NCBI GenBank assembly: GCA_020736575.1
Contig: JAGPYM010000001.1
Coordinates: forward strand, 2,542,001-2,606,000
Reading direction: 5' to 3'
Origin: Thelonectria olida
Taxonomy: Eukaryota > Ascomycota > Sordariomycetes > Hypocreales > Nectriaceae
DNA length: 64,000 nt
The notes beneath the pieces were generated by a model, which was given only the letters and a program-made list of their open reading frames with translations, was not told the DNA's origin and searched no databases. This document shows, in pieces, positions 23,501-35,447 of this stretch (its first letter is position 1; each line of letters starts with the position of its first letter). The position numbers were made by a program, and so were the translations under genes.

Positions 23501-26500
23501 TGAACGACATGTCAGAGTACACCCTTGGAATACCACGTCTTGGCCCCAAACAACCCCAGCGACGTTGAGACGAATGGTCATTTGACGAAGACGGTCACGG
23601 ATAGGCACCGCTCTCGGTAGTTCGCTCCGGTCGTGAGGGTGTGTTGTACGTAGTGCCCGTTCCGCCGTGCTGGTACGCCGTGCCGAGGGACGGACGAATC
23701 GGCCTCGTTGCTTTCCCGTCACATTTTGACAGATGATGGCACACGGGCGAAAAGAAAGGCCGTCTCAAACGTGTTTCGGGTTTGAGATGGGATGGAGAGG
23801 GCTAGTTCACGGGGACGCCGTAGCTGGGATGCCAAATTGGGAGGCGAATGAGATGCAGGCTCGCTAGCTCTTGCAATGGTGTTTCCCCTCCAGACGGACC
23901 GAGTGGGCCGGCTCACCAAAGAGTTGGGACTTGACACCATCATCAAATCGATGATGAGTGGATGAGCTGGGCGAGCTGAAGAGGCAGAGCCGGCGCCGGC
24001 GCGGTGCAATTGCCAAGAGTGCCCACCACAACCAAACTTGACAATGAACAAAGCCCACCAAAGGATCGGTGTGTTCTGCACACAATCGGTGTCGGCTGCT
24101 TCTAAATCATCTACTAGGAGGGGGAACGATGCGATATTGGGCCCGTGCCAGTCAATGCGGACGATGAGAATACCAGACTCTCGGGTTCAGAGCCAAGACG
24201 ATGCGCGTAACAAGCGGTCAGACCGTTTTGACGTTTGCAGAGTATGGGGTTTGACATTTGGATGCTACAGCATTCGTCGGGACCGGTTTCGTACAGCATC
24301 AGCCGGTGTAACGAGACATGTAAGGAACCTATGTTGGGTGGCTGGCTGATGAGTGAGCCATTGGGGTCGCCGACAGCAGGTCAGCCTGCGATGTCTCGTA
24401 TCAACGGATACGAAGGCATTCATCACTGCTCATAGTTGCAAATACAGGCACGAACAAGGGACTATCTGTCAGCTCTCCGGGCGATGTCACCACAGCCAGC
24501 CTCAGCGGCTCAGCCTCCTCTGTCTCTCTTTATTCTCGGACAATGGCCCTTTTTTGACAAGTCACAATTTTGACAGTCGAGTCAAGAAAAGAGAGCGGCT
24601 GGCGGACGGTGTGGGGCTTGGGGCTATCGCGTCAGCTCCATCATCCATGTCTCAGCTCAGGCAAACCAACACCGTCAGGCTTGAGGTGAGGGTTGGATCT
24701 GGGGGTGGGTGTGTGCTAATGCAAGGGAGAGGGAGGCCGCCCTCCTGAGACTTGCTTTTCAGCTCATCCAGTTCTGGAGCATGGAGAGATGCGAGCAGAA
24801 CGAACGAGTACGAGGGTGAGGTCGACTGCAGATAGAGAAATGACAAAGAAAAAGTTGAAAATTGAAATTGAATAATTCATTCATCCGTTAGAATGCATTC
24901 GGCCAAAAATGAAATGAAGCCATCGTGTTATATTCCTTATGGACCGCATCTGGGCTGCAATAGTCGAATTTGTCCGTCTTTGATTCATTTCGTCCAGAAC
25001 GAGAGGAACCAACTCAAGAGGCTCCGTGCGGCAAGGTGGACTGGAAAACGTCCCTGTCAAGCCACATGAGGGATTCTGGGGTGAGGCCAAGCCGCCAAAA
25101 GGCCTGGGCAAGCCACACCGGCAGGGCATATTGGGCGTCGGGTGCCTCTTTTTCCACGTGGGAGAGAGCCAGGGGCAGCCCAATCAGAGCTGGTTGGCTG
25201 GCAGGACAAAAGAGTGGGGTTCAAATTGGTGTGGCGCAGGAGGTCTGTGTGTTTGCAGCAGCGATCATTCATTCAACTCCTGAGCAGAGCATCGTCAACT
25301 TGGAACACGTTGTCCTCCCTTTTCAATCCACCCCGACATCACCCTCTGCGACAAGTTGTGCGTGCTTTTCCACCAGTCTCCGTCTGAATACGAAAACAGC
25401 ACAGACTGAGAACCGCTCGATTGGGCTTCTTGGTCCGTGTCTGCTGTCATCCTTCTCGATTCTGCTAGTCACGCACAATCTATCTGACGTGCTTCCTCCA
25501 GGCAGTCCCGAACTCGCAGCACTTGAGTAATCAAACAAGAAAACACAATGACACAAGTCATGTAAGATTATTGGGACGCCTATTCTCACGATATTACTCC
25601 CAGCTGAAAACATAGGCCGCTAGCTGCCTTCCCGACGGGACGATCCAATACCAGCCTCCATCTCAATACCCCATTCGACGCCCATTGGTGATGGTGTGCA
25701 AGGAACCTCGCCGAGCCCTTACCATCCCTCACATGGTGGGCGATAGACGACGACCGCCGCCTCTTCGCTTGCTGCTAATGTCCGACACCCCTGGACCGAG
25801 GGGGGAATGGAACGAGATTGACGCTGAGGCTGGCGACGTCCCAAGCCCAGGCTGGGCGAACGCCCGTTCGCGCACAAAACCCAGAAGCAATAATCGCTCA
25901 GCCAATCTCGAACGCTTTTTCTTTTCTTACAAAACACGAAATATGTGGAAAAGATGATGGCGAGATTGCGGCTGGCCCCAATCGTGTCTGGTTCGAGCGA
26001 TGTAACCCCAAAACATGTCAAATACCTTGGGGAGGGGTGGGGGGAGATTGTGTGTTGCGGACAGCAAGTGAGCGAGAGCGTGCGTGCGTGCTGTGCTGCA
26101 TGTGAGGATCCCTGTGAAATGAGGAATTCCACTCCTTCAAAATGACACTTGACACGGACTAATCAACAGCTTTGGACCTTTGGAGCCCTGATGGGGATCA
26201 TCCACGCACGTCCTCGCAACAATGGCCTAACACACATGATGAGGACCGCGCTCAAAAGTTGACAGACATGACGCGCATATGATGGCCCGAGAGTCTAAGA
26301 GTCGACCGAAATGTGGAGGATATCCAGGGGTCTTTGCGGTGCACGTACTGTCAGAACCCAACGAGGTGCAGTGTTTGAAGTGTCTCGATTGCACCGCATC
26401 GTAGGCTAGTCAGTCATTCTGACATTATCTTTGGAGAGTCTAGATGTGGGGGTTACAACGCTCTCCGATCAGTGTCATGCCCAATGTCACTCTCCGCTCA

Positions 26501-26892
26501 GCACTCAGGATCCGAGGTCCCACCTACGCAGTCGGTGCGTAATCATGTTGCATACGTATCCTTGGGCTGGCAACAAGATGCGGGGTCAAGGTTTGGTGTT
26601 GCGATCTCGAGCTGTCAATGTGTCACAAAGTAAGACGCGACGTTCGAAGGACTGGTTGTTGTGACGAATAGGAACCGTCTCTCGTATCATTGGTTACCAC
26701 ATCGGGTATTCACTTCCTGGCGGTAAACGAAGGCTCATAACAACAGCACTCAATGGAGAAGCCACTCTTGGTCCGGTCTGGATATTGGCATGATCAGTTT
26801 TTACTCGTCACATATTTGCAACTTGTTTACCTCGTGATATTGTTATGTTGGTCACGATCATTGCCTCTGCCTGAAACTCTTATTCCTCCGAC
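17514..26892. other. Gene-poor region, central part
   Basis: About 9.4 kb with GC content similar to the flanking genes but no coding ORF. The longest frames (up to about 216 codons) begin at non-ATG codons, show no domain and overlap equally long frames on the opposite strand. Features seen are a T16 run at 22386-22401 and CT-rich, promoter-like tracts near 22.38-22.46 kb and 22.91-22.95 kb on the plus strand. I recognise no snRNA, rRNA, tRNA or transposon. Confidence 0.5.
22386..22401. repeat. T16 homopolymer in a pyrimidine-rich tract
   Basis: A run of 16 T followed by about 50 bp of CT-rich sequence. Poly-T plus CT tracts often mark nucleosome-depleted fungal promoters. Confidence 0.75.
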
Positions 26893-26900
26893 TATAAATA
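26893..26900 (+). promoter_or_regulatory. Canonical TATA box in the gene-poor region
   Basis: A perfect TATAAATA. The first ATG at a plausible distance downstream (26999) opens a 51-codon frame ending at 27154 that matches no family I know. It could drive a noncoding or short-ORF transcript, or be fortuitous. Confidence 0.3.
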
Positions 26901-27780
26901 GGAGTGGTTCTAGATGCTGTTGAGCTTGGGCCGCGTGGTTGTGCTCGGAAGCATCAACAACGAAGACATTTGTTGATAATCAATATCCCAGCAGGTTCAT
27001 GTTAACTCACGGCGAGAAACCAAGGACAGTCTTATTTCGTAAATGCCGCTACCCTCCCATGGTAAAGACATCCATGACAAATGCAGGTTATCTATGCACC
27101 CAACGTTTCCCAACCACTGTCACACCTGATGTGCAGGGTAGGAACGGCGCCTAGATCTCTCTACAGTGTAGATAGTTTCACCACCTAGAGGGCAAGATCG
27201 ACGGATTCAGTGTGCAGCCTCCTGCTTCAGATATTGCTGTTTCATCCACGAGGGATATTGATTTTCCATCAATATCTTCCCACACGGCACCAAACAGCGT
27301 TTCGTGGCAGTCTCCTCGATGGCTACGTAGTCCAACCACTTCCTCTCCGAAATATCCCGTATAACCATGGCTATTCGATTGCACCATAACACGCCGCTCG
27401 ATAGGATACCACATGAAACATTTCATAGGTGGAAGCAAAGCGAGGCCTCGTCAACTCTTGACACGCAATCTCAGAACGGGGTTCCTCTACCCTCGCTGTT
27501 TCCCACACAGGATCCCTACCCCATCTCTCCGCTCATGGCTACAGCAAGGACATGAAACCCGAGATGCAGGCCTCTCTCTCAAACAGTTCTCTCCTCTGTG
27601 TCACGGTTGATCAGCGAGTGGTGGAGTTACTCTGTAAGACAATGATCGACCAAGTGGAACCTCAGTTCTGTCCGCCCGCTGGCGGAGTATTGCCGTGTGT
27701 GCGTGACGAGGAGACAAGACGTCCGAAAGAGCGGTGATGGATGGATCGCCGGGCTGGGATATCCGGGCCAGGCGATTGCG

Positions 27781-27809
27781 GGCGGCGGAGGCGGAGGCGG
27801 AGGCGGAGG
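27781..27809. repeat. (GGCGGA)n hexanucleotide repeat
   Basis: About four to five tandem GGCGGA units, purine-rich on the plus strand, in noncoding DNA. Confidence 0.85.
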
Positions 27810-29447
27810 TCTCTGGGACGGGCCCGAGTGTTGATCAAGTTCAACAACGTACATTGTCGATCAGATCCTTCCCACCTGACCAACGAGCCAGCGTGCATAC
27901 GAAGATGCGCTGATGGCACCCCCGTGGAGATGTGGGCCACGAGGCCGAATCCCCAACGTCTCGTCCTCCTCGGCGATATGTTATGTCATGTCGTAGCCGG
28001 TGAGGGTTATCCAACAACTGCGCCGTAGCCGGCCTCACTGCCAACGCTTCGGAGGCTGCATATGCGTCGCGCCAACCCAACTCTTGCATGCTGCACAGAG
28101 ATCACCTGGCACAGGAATGACACGATCGACGACCGGGATCGCGACCTCAAGTGAGACTGGGGACCAACGATTCTGGCCTGATGTTGCCTAGCCGAGGGGT
28201 AGACAGTAGGCTACTGCATCTAGATAACTATGTCCATTTGTTGGAGGAGGTTTGATATGGAGGGAGGACGTGGTGACTAAGTTTGGCAAAGACCTCGCAA
28301 ACGGACCAATAGCCCCCGACACGATGACGGTGGCATATGCACAAATGTCAGACCGTTTTGGGGACATGATGTGGACGCCCTCCGAGTACAAAAACGTATC
28401 CGTCCATAGTTCGTACGCAGCGATGGAGTCATATCGGCGGTTGAGCAACGCGGCCAAAACTTCCCCGCTTTCTCGGGACAAGCCACTCGAGGCTACCAGC
28501 ATCAACGAGGTGGGCATACTCATAGGTCTGATTGTGGGAAGCACGACATAACTAGACACCTGCTGACCTGTTGCTTCGCATGTAATGCTTGCGTGCAGTG
28601 CAGCTAGTTTACCCCATAACCCCCATCCAACAAAAACAAGCAATACGTCCCGGGTGTGGCGGTTAGTTGTAACGGCATCGGGAACCGACGACAACGCAAC
28701 GGTTGTAGACCATCGCACAGCAGTCACCGGCGGTTACACGCAGCAGCAGCAAGCAATGTCTCGCATCTGCACTGGCACGTTGGCTGCAGCCTTATCTGGG
28801 GGAGTCGGTGAGCCGGGTAAACTGTACGGCACAGCAGACTATACCATCTGTGCTAAGGCATGCGTGACAGCGCGAGAGACGCAGAGCACGCATGTCGATT
28901 GCGGCGATAAGGCTGCGTGAAGCTCTTTTCGGGGGAGGGGTTCGGGATCAGCATGTGGCAGGGCGGGCGTTTGCAGGTTGAAAGGGTTGGCTGGTCCTGT
29001 AGTTGTGTGAACCCCCATCCATGTTCCAGTCTTTGGGAAGGGGAGAAGCAGGTTATCTGCACCATTACATGTCGACCGGCAGGCGTCGTGTAGGACAGAA
29101 ACAGGCAGACGTTGCGAGGCCGGCAGAACTGATGATGATGGAACCTGTTCGGGATGCGACGACAGCCTGAGACGTGAGTCGGAGCCGAACAAAGAGCAAT
29201 TGCCTGCCGGACCTTCGGACGTGGTGAGCTTGATATCCCTGATGAAATCGCTTATTAGGGGGTCTCCCGTTGTGGATGATGCGATCGGTGATGTGATGAG
29301 GGGAGGGGCTCGGCTGTCTTTGGAAAAGGTGGAGGAGGTTTGAGAGTGCCTTGTGTCCCCGTCGAGGGACGGTGGAGGGAGGGGAACGTGTTCGAGGAGA
29401 TAATCAGGAGTGGTAGTTAACTTGGGTGAGTGATAGTGGTGAAGGGA

Positions 29448-29469
29448 GGGGGGGGGGGGGGGGGGGGGG
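29448..29469 (+). repeat. G22 homopolymer, potential G-quadruplex
   Basis: An uninterrupted run of 22 G. Such a run can fold into an intramolecular G-quadruplex and is unusual in fungal DNA; its exact length is also prone to sequencing error. Confidence 0.85.
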
Positions 29470-31185
29470 TATGACGATGCCCTCACCACTCACTCATCCA
29501 TCAATGTCTTATTAATTCCAAAGCGAGACGTGGTGGGTGAGTCTGGACCGGGACGAGGGGAGGGTCCTCGAGCAAACAAAACTGGACTTTGTTGCATGTG
29601 TGCTGCACGCTGTAAATTAAAACGCATCCATTCATTCAGGGCGTGTGCGTGTCCGTCTGTCCGTCCGGCCTGGATCCTCCGATATGGCCTCATGTCTCTG
29701 GAGGACAAGAGGTACAAGGCATCCAAGTACCTCGATTCGAATGCAGTACCTGCTGCCATGGTTGCAGTTCACCGCATCTATCCGTACGTGCAGTCGTTAG
29801 TTGCCGTCGCATCCTCTCTGTCGTCGGGAGAACATCATGATGCCTCCCCTCCCGCGGGTTGCGGGGTTGACTCTGGTGCTAAGGCGACCCCATGCCCCTG
29901 TTCTGAAGGGCCAAGCCCAATGTTTCCCGAGGCGGTAATCCGGACGGACTGATCGGGGGCTCGTGAGGGTATATCCATGGAATGTCGTTGAATGCCCTTT
30001 CTCCGAAGAGCCCGAACTTCTATGCGTAAGTTATCTATCATCTCATCGACATCTGTTTCTTCGTATCAACACGGCCGTCTCGGAATATTCGGTCCACGCC
30101 ATGGCAAACAGTGACAGAAGGCATCGGAGAGCCAGATCCGACCTGACTGAGACCTCTGCTGCCCTCCGCCTTTTTCGCGATGCTGCCGTGAGCCGACAAT
30201 GACGAAAGGCCCAACGGGCGCTAACAATGGACATCAGACTTGATGCTGCTAGTGTTTTAGCAGACTCCCCCATTCAACCATTTCATCAAAGAGAGGAGAG
30301 GCAGAACAAAGGAGGCCCCATCATATCATGGTCGTGATGCCGACGCTGCGCCTACTGGAAACGGGGCACAACCATGTCAGGGGAGCCTCACGCGGATGTG
30401 TCCTTTGAATGCATTCCCACTATTTTATTTAATTGAATAACATGGCAATTTCATTCATGCCATCATCAGATGCTTGGGCATTCTGCACAGTACGAATACG
30501 CATACGCACAGAAAAAAAACATGAGGGCTGCATCACTGCCAAGCTTTTGAGGGCATTCCCGACCCAGGTCGATTTCGGCCCGCTGCGCGAACTCATTTGA
30601 TTCGGGGCGTCATCGTTCGTCACTGGGGAACTTTGGTCTGTCGGCATCTAAACCTTGTTGAAGAGCTTGAAGAGCGGTCAAACGGCTCAATCCTCGAGAC
30701 TTGACCAGAAAAAGGAAAAATATGTAAGCACATGGAACTTATTGACTGTCCGTTTGTTTCTTTGTTATAGTTTCTATCCCATCCATGTCTCTTAGGCTGA
30801 AAACCTGATACAACCAACCCAACCGACTCTATTATTAGCACCTCATCAGCCAGCAACGGTGCCCTCGATCCATGAGTCCCCCAACGGCCCCCAGGAATAA
30901 TATCCTTGGGAAGCTGGCCAAGAGGACTCAGCCCCTCTCCCCTTCACCGTCAGCTCTGCTTCGCGCTGTCGTCTTCGTCTTCGTCGTCGTCGCCGTTGTC
31001 GTGAGATCGTGAGATGCTTCAGGTGTGTGTCTTGTGAGTCCAGTCCAGTCCATCCGGGGCCAAACAAGGGCAATTTCCGACCCGTCGGCTGCACCCGCCA
31101 TGCCGCCCATCGTCGTGACCTAGCTCCAGGGCACGCAGGCAGTCAGACGATTCCTCTGACGCATCGGGGAGAAACATGAGCTCTT

Positions 31186-32145
31186 TCATGAAACCTCCTC
31201 CCCGACAGGCATCTGCGTCGACGAGATCCAATTCTCCATCATGGCTTGGCCCTCCGGCCGGCTCCCACTCACACCTGCACTAGCTGCAGCACCGCCGCCG
31301 TTACTTGGGGATGGCCTCCTCCCGCTGTCCCTCTTTTTGATCACTAAACAGAGCACCTGACCGTAGATTGCGAACCCCTCATATGATACGTCCATGGCCA
31401 GCTTTTTCTTGTCGTCATCCTCGCCCTCTGGAATATCATCGGATAAGGCAGCCCGGACTCGGTGCCGCTTGTGAGGGGGCGCCTCCGTATCAGAGTCGAT
31501 CTCAATGGCCGATGCTGTTTCATCGTCGTCGTATGCATCAGAGTCACCGTCGACATCGCCATCCCGGCCCGGGGACCGTCTCTGACGTTTGCTTCGTCTG
31601 ACTGTGTCCGCCGAAGGGATGTCGGCCAAAAACAGGCTCTCCTCTTCGTCCTCTTCACGTAGAACTGGTGCTTGGTCTTCCAACAAGTCTACATCCACCG
31701 CGGTTCGGTCCGTCTCGCTAATGAGCTTTGTCGAGTTTGACTCTATCCTAGGCGGCAGCTTCTCTCGAAAGTGCTTCGTCTTGTATGCCAGAGAGTGTCT
31801 GGTGGTTGTCTCCATTAAGAAGATGGACACTTCAAAGTCATCTAGAATACGTTAACGTCTTGTTCGAAATAGGCATGGTCCGTGAGATTGAGATAGAAAA
31901 ACACCTTCCACGATTACATCTTTTACAGTCTTCTTCTTGGAGCTCTTTTTCTTATTTCTCTCCCTCTCCCTCTCTTCACGTAGCTTGGGGAGCACCAGTG
32001 GCCGGATGCTCTCAATGACTTTGGGCAGTATTGGGTTGCGAGGATTGAGGAGCCATGAGTGGGCGAGGGCAGGGTTGTCGAGATAGATTCGACATTCGAG
32101 GACGGAATATTTTGATATCCTTAGGTATCTACGCAACGGCGCCAT
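31186..32145 (-). CDS. Conserved fungal protein of unknown function
   Basis: Two exons (32145-31905 and 31841-31186; 63 bp intron, GTGTTT donor, CTAG acceptor) join in frame to 298 residues. The N-terminal 80 residues (MAPLRRYLRISKYSVLECRI, then LPKVIESIRPLVLPKLREE) look strongly conserved, and the join restores VEDDFEVSIFLMETTTRHSL, consistent with a single folded domain. A disordered acidic/basic region follows with a likely nuclear localisation signal (RRSKRQRRSPGR). A short second conserved patch lies near the end (GFAIYGQVLCLVIKKRD; QAMMENWISSTQMP). I believe similar proteins occur across Pezizomycotina but cannot name the family, so no function is assigned. The gene is divergent from mitochondrial IleRS, with 276 bp between ATGs. 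Confidence 0.75.
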
Positions 32146-32421
32146 GTTGTCGGCTGTGAGAAGTAATTGCGTGAATGAGAAAGTGAAAGCGAGTCAATGT
32201 GAGTGATTGGAATGGACGTCACCAGGCTGCCAGTGCGCTAAATCTTCAGTGGATTCGTAGCCTTGCAGCTCCTTCCCCAGAACGCGCCAGATGCAGGGTA
32301 GTTGCACCGCGTACAGTACTTTGTCCGTAGCGCTAAAATTATTCGCAGCCAACAGCCAATCCATATCGATAACCTCAACTCCTCGAGAACGAGGCTGCGC
32401 GAGTTTGCTCTGCCTCGCAAC
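32146..32421. promoter_or_regulatory. Divergent promoter between the unknown protein and IleRS
   Basis: 276 bp separate two divergent start codons, so both promoters and leaders must lie or overlap here. No clear TATA box is visible. Confidence 0.5.
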
Positions 32422-35400
32422 ATGATCCGTCCCGGGTGGGTCAAGCCCAAATCTTGGAAGTTCACTCTGAGGCTGCCTCGGTCGAGCTTCCCGTACGTTT
32501 TCTCCCGCGCCGCTTAGCCTCATGCATGGAGCTAATTGATTCGAACCAAAGCCTTCGTCCGGACCCCAAACTCCAGCAGCAATGGCATCGCCAGTGTACC
32601 GACGACCTATACGATTGGCAGACGAAGAACCGACCAGAAGATGCGCCTTTTACACTTCACGATGGCCCCCCGTATGCCAATGGCAACCTCCACGTCGGCC
32701 ATGCCCTCAACAAGATCCTAAAAGACATGATCCTCCGAGTCAAGGTGCAGCAGGGTCGAAGGGTGGTATACAGACCAGGCTGGGACTGCCACGGGCTTCC
32801 AATTGAGATGAAGGCACTTGGATCGAGCAACACAAAGGGTCTGACGCCAGTCCAGATCCGGGATACTGCTCGACGTTTGGCTTTCAAGACGGTCAATGAT
32901 CAGATGAAGGGCTTCCAGTCGGTGGCTGTCATGTCTGACTGGGAAAAGAGATGGACGACAATGGATCGAGATTTCGAGATAAGACAGTTGCGTGTCTTCC
33001 AGAACCTGGTCCGTCAAGGCCTGATATACCGCAAGCACAAGCCCGTGTACTGGTCAACCTCGTCCCGAACAGCCCTTGCCGAAGCCGAGTTGGAGTATCG
33101 GGACGACCATCTATCAACTGCCGCATACATCAAGTTCCCTATTGTTTCCGACTGGTCCTCGGTCCCCAAACTTTCCAAGTTCGACGGACCGCTCTATGCT
33201 GCTATCTGGACAACAACTCCCTGGACTCTGCCTGCCAACAAAGCAATTGCTGTTCACAACGACCTCGAATACTCGGTCATTCGTGTTGGATCCGACGGCC
33301 TTCTTGTCACAAATGAGCGTGTGAAAGCAATGAAGGAGATGATCCCTAATTTTGAAGTCGTAATTGACTCAATCCGTGGGTCTGATTTGGTCGGACTGCA
33401 GTATCACAACAAGCTGCGAGGTCAGTCCGCCCCGTCACAGTCCATTATTGAGGCGGGTTTCGTCACAGCCGAGTCAGGTACCGGTCTTGTTCACGTTGCC
33501 CCTGGACACGGTCAGGATGATTACGAAGCCTGTCGTAAACTTGGCATTGACGCTTTTGCACCCATTGACGACGGCGGTTGTTTCACAAAGGAGGCGTACC
33601 CTGATGATCCGGAGAAGCTGACGTCGGCACCATCCATCTTGGACGGTGGAAGCCAGTCGGTGTTAGATTTGATGGGCGAGGATGTCCTAGGAACACACAA
33701 GCTTCGTCACAAGTATCCCTACGATTGGCGCACGAAGAGACCTGTCGTGATTCGTGCGACAGCCCAATGGTTTGCTGATGTGGGAAGCATCAAGGACGAT
33801 GCCCTTGCGGCTCTCCGCCACGTTCGGTTCGTCCCAGAGGCTGGTCGAGTCCGTCTCGAGAGCTTTGTCAAGGGACGAAGCGAGTGGTGCATTTCCCGGC
33901 AACGCTCTTGGGGTGTTCCGATCCCCGCACTATACGACGAAGCTGGAAATTCCGTCATGACACCCGAGTCCATTGAGCATATCATCTCTGTTATGCAGGA
34001 ACGAACATCGTCCGCTTGGTTCTCCGATAGCCCTGACGAGCCTGCCTGGATCGCTCCCTCTCTGACGGGCAAGTATCGCCGAGGTACGGACACGATGGAT
34101 GTTTGGTTCGACAGCGGAAGCAGTTGGACCGAAACCGCAGGTCCCGCCGACGTGTATCTCGAAGGATCTGATCAGCACCGAGGGTGGTTCCAGTCGAGCT
34201 TGTTGACATATGTTGCGACCCAGAAACTCAACGAGAAGAACTCTGACAAGATTGTTGCTCCGTTCAAGACGCTCATCACTCACGGGTTTACTCTGGACGA
34301 ACAAGGCAAGAAAATGTCCAAGTCGCTCGGAAACATGTACGTTCCTCAACAGGTCATGGATGGCAGCCTTATGGGCCCCCTCAAGCCGTTGAAAGGACAG
34401 GCTCGAAAATTCGATCCCCTTGGCCCTGATATTATTCGATTGTGGGCGGCGAGTGCTGATTTCACGTCCGACGTGCTCATTGGAGAAAGCATCTTGCGCA
34501 CAGCTAGTAACTCCTTGCTCAAATATCGCACAATCCTCAAGATGCTTCTCGGCTCCCTCAACCAGGAAGCGCGCACGAGTTCCCTGACAAAGCTGGACCA
34601 GATCGCCCTGGTGCAGCTTCAGGACACAATGTCCCAGGTCATGAAATTCTACGACAGCTACGAGTTCCACAGAGCAGTCGGCGTGATCAACCGTTGGGTT
34701 GCGACTGATCTGTCTGCATTCTACTTAGAGGCACTCAAAGACCGACTTTACTGCGGTGATGGCGGTGGCATTATAGAGCCGATTTTTATCGGTTTCCTAC
34801 GGATGCTTGCCCCGATTACGCCTCTTATGGTTGAGGAAGTTTGGTCGCATCGGCCGACCTGGATGGCCGAGGATACGTGAGTTGTTTCCCTAGGGAGAAG
34901 AAAAGCATGAATTAATTGCGGCGATAGGTCATTGGAAAATCCTGCTCGACAACAATATGACTCGCCTCTCGTCGATGCCTCGCGGTTGACGCTTCCACAA
35001 GCTTCAGTCCGCAGGGATACGGTTATTCTTTTAGAAGTGCACAACGCTGTCAAGGCGACTCTGGAGCATGCACGGGCTGACAAGGTCCTGGGAAGTTCCT
35101 TGCAGTGCTCTGTCAATCTTGTGGTCGAAGAAAAAAACAGGCGTTTGACCGATATCCTGGAGCGATACCAGGATGAACTCGAGGCCATTTTTGTGGTTTC
35201 CTCTGTCAAACTCAACCAGCCCGTCCCGGCCAGTCAGACATGGGCCTATGAGCAAGAGTTTAGGATCCGAGACGCCAAGTTCAAGGTTAATGTGCTTCCC
35301 CCGAAGCAGAACAAGTGCTCAAGATGCTGGCGATACGTGGCGCCGTCTGAGGACAATTTGTGCCATCGATGCGAAGAAGTTGTTAGTTCTGCTGGTGCTC

Positions 35401-35447
35401 AAAAGTGGTATAGAATAGCAAAGGAGCAGAAGATGTTGGACGGATAG
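32422..35447 (+). CDS. ISM1: Isoleucyl-tRNA synthetase, mitochondrial
   Basis: A class I aminoacyl-tRNA synthetase charging mitochondrial tRNA-Ile. Three exons (32422-32492, 32552-34876, 34928-35447) give 971 residues. The first exon encodes MIRPGWVKPKSWKFTLRLPR, a basic N-terminus. The 59 bp intron restores PLRPDPKLQQQWHRQCTDDL and then HDGPPYANG. Signatures are HVGH near residue 71, the Rossmann and CP1 editing domain (TTPWTLPANKAIA), WFDSGSSW, and GKKMSKSLGN near 611. At the C-terminus a zinc-binding region with CSRCW and CHRCE matches bacterial-type IleRS. The bacterial-like architecture and these Cys pairs support the mitochondrial form. Beginning at 32436 instead would skip exon 1; the splice and homology favour the ATG at 32422. 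Confidence 0.95.

Larger units (their letters stand above)
26901..31185. other. Gene-poor region, distal part
   Basis: About 4.3 kb without a supported gene. It includes a (GGCGGA)n repeat, a G22 run and several accidental frames. The longest minus-strand frame (28839-29489) is S/P/T-rich but starts at GTG directly after a stop codon and has no early ATG. A frame at 27207-27392 on the minus strand is somewhat protein-like and is discussed in the findings. Confidence 0.5.

Noticed and set aside
28188..28727. 179-codon minus-strand frame
   Set aside because: No recognisable domain, and the opposite strand has an equally plausible 99-codon frame over the same bases.
28839..29489. 216-codon minus-strand S/P/T-rich frame in the gene-poor tract
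   Set aside because: It begins at GTG directly after a stop codon, has no ATG for most of its length, crosses the G22 run and resembles no family.
14677..31185. Search for telomerase RNA template, snRNA, SRP RNA, 5S rRNA or further tRNAs in the gene-poor tract
   Set aside because: No CTAACCCTAA-type template, snRNA core motif, 5S box or T-loop consensus was noticed by eye. A covariance-model search would be decisive.
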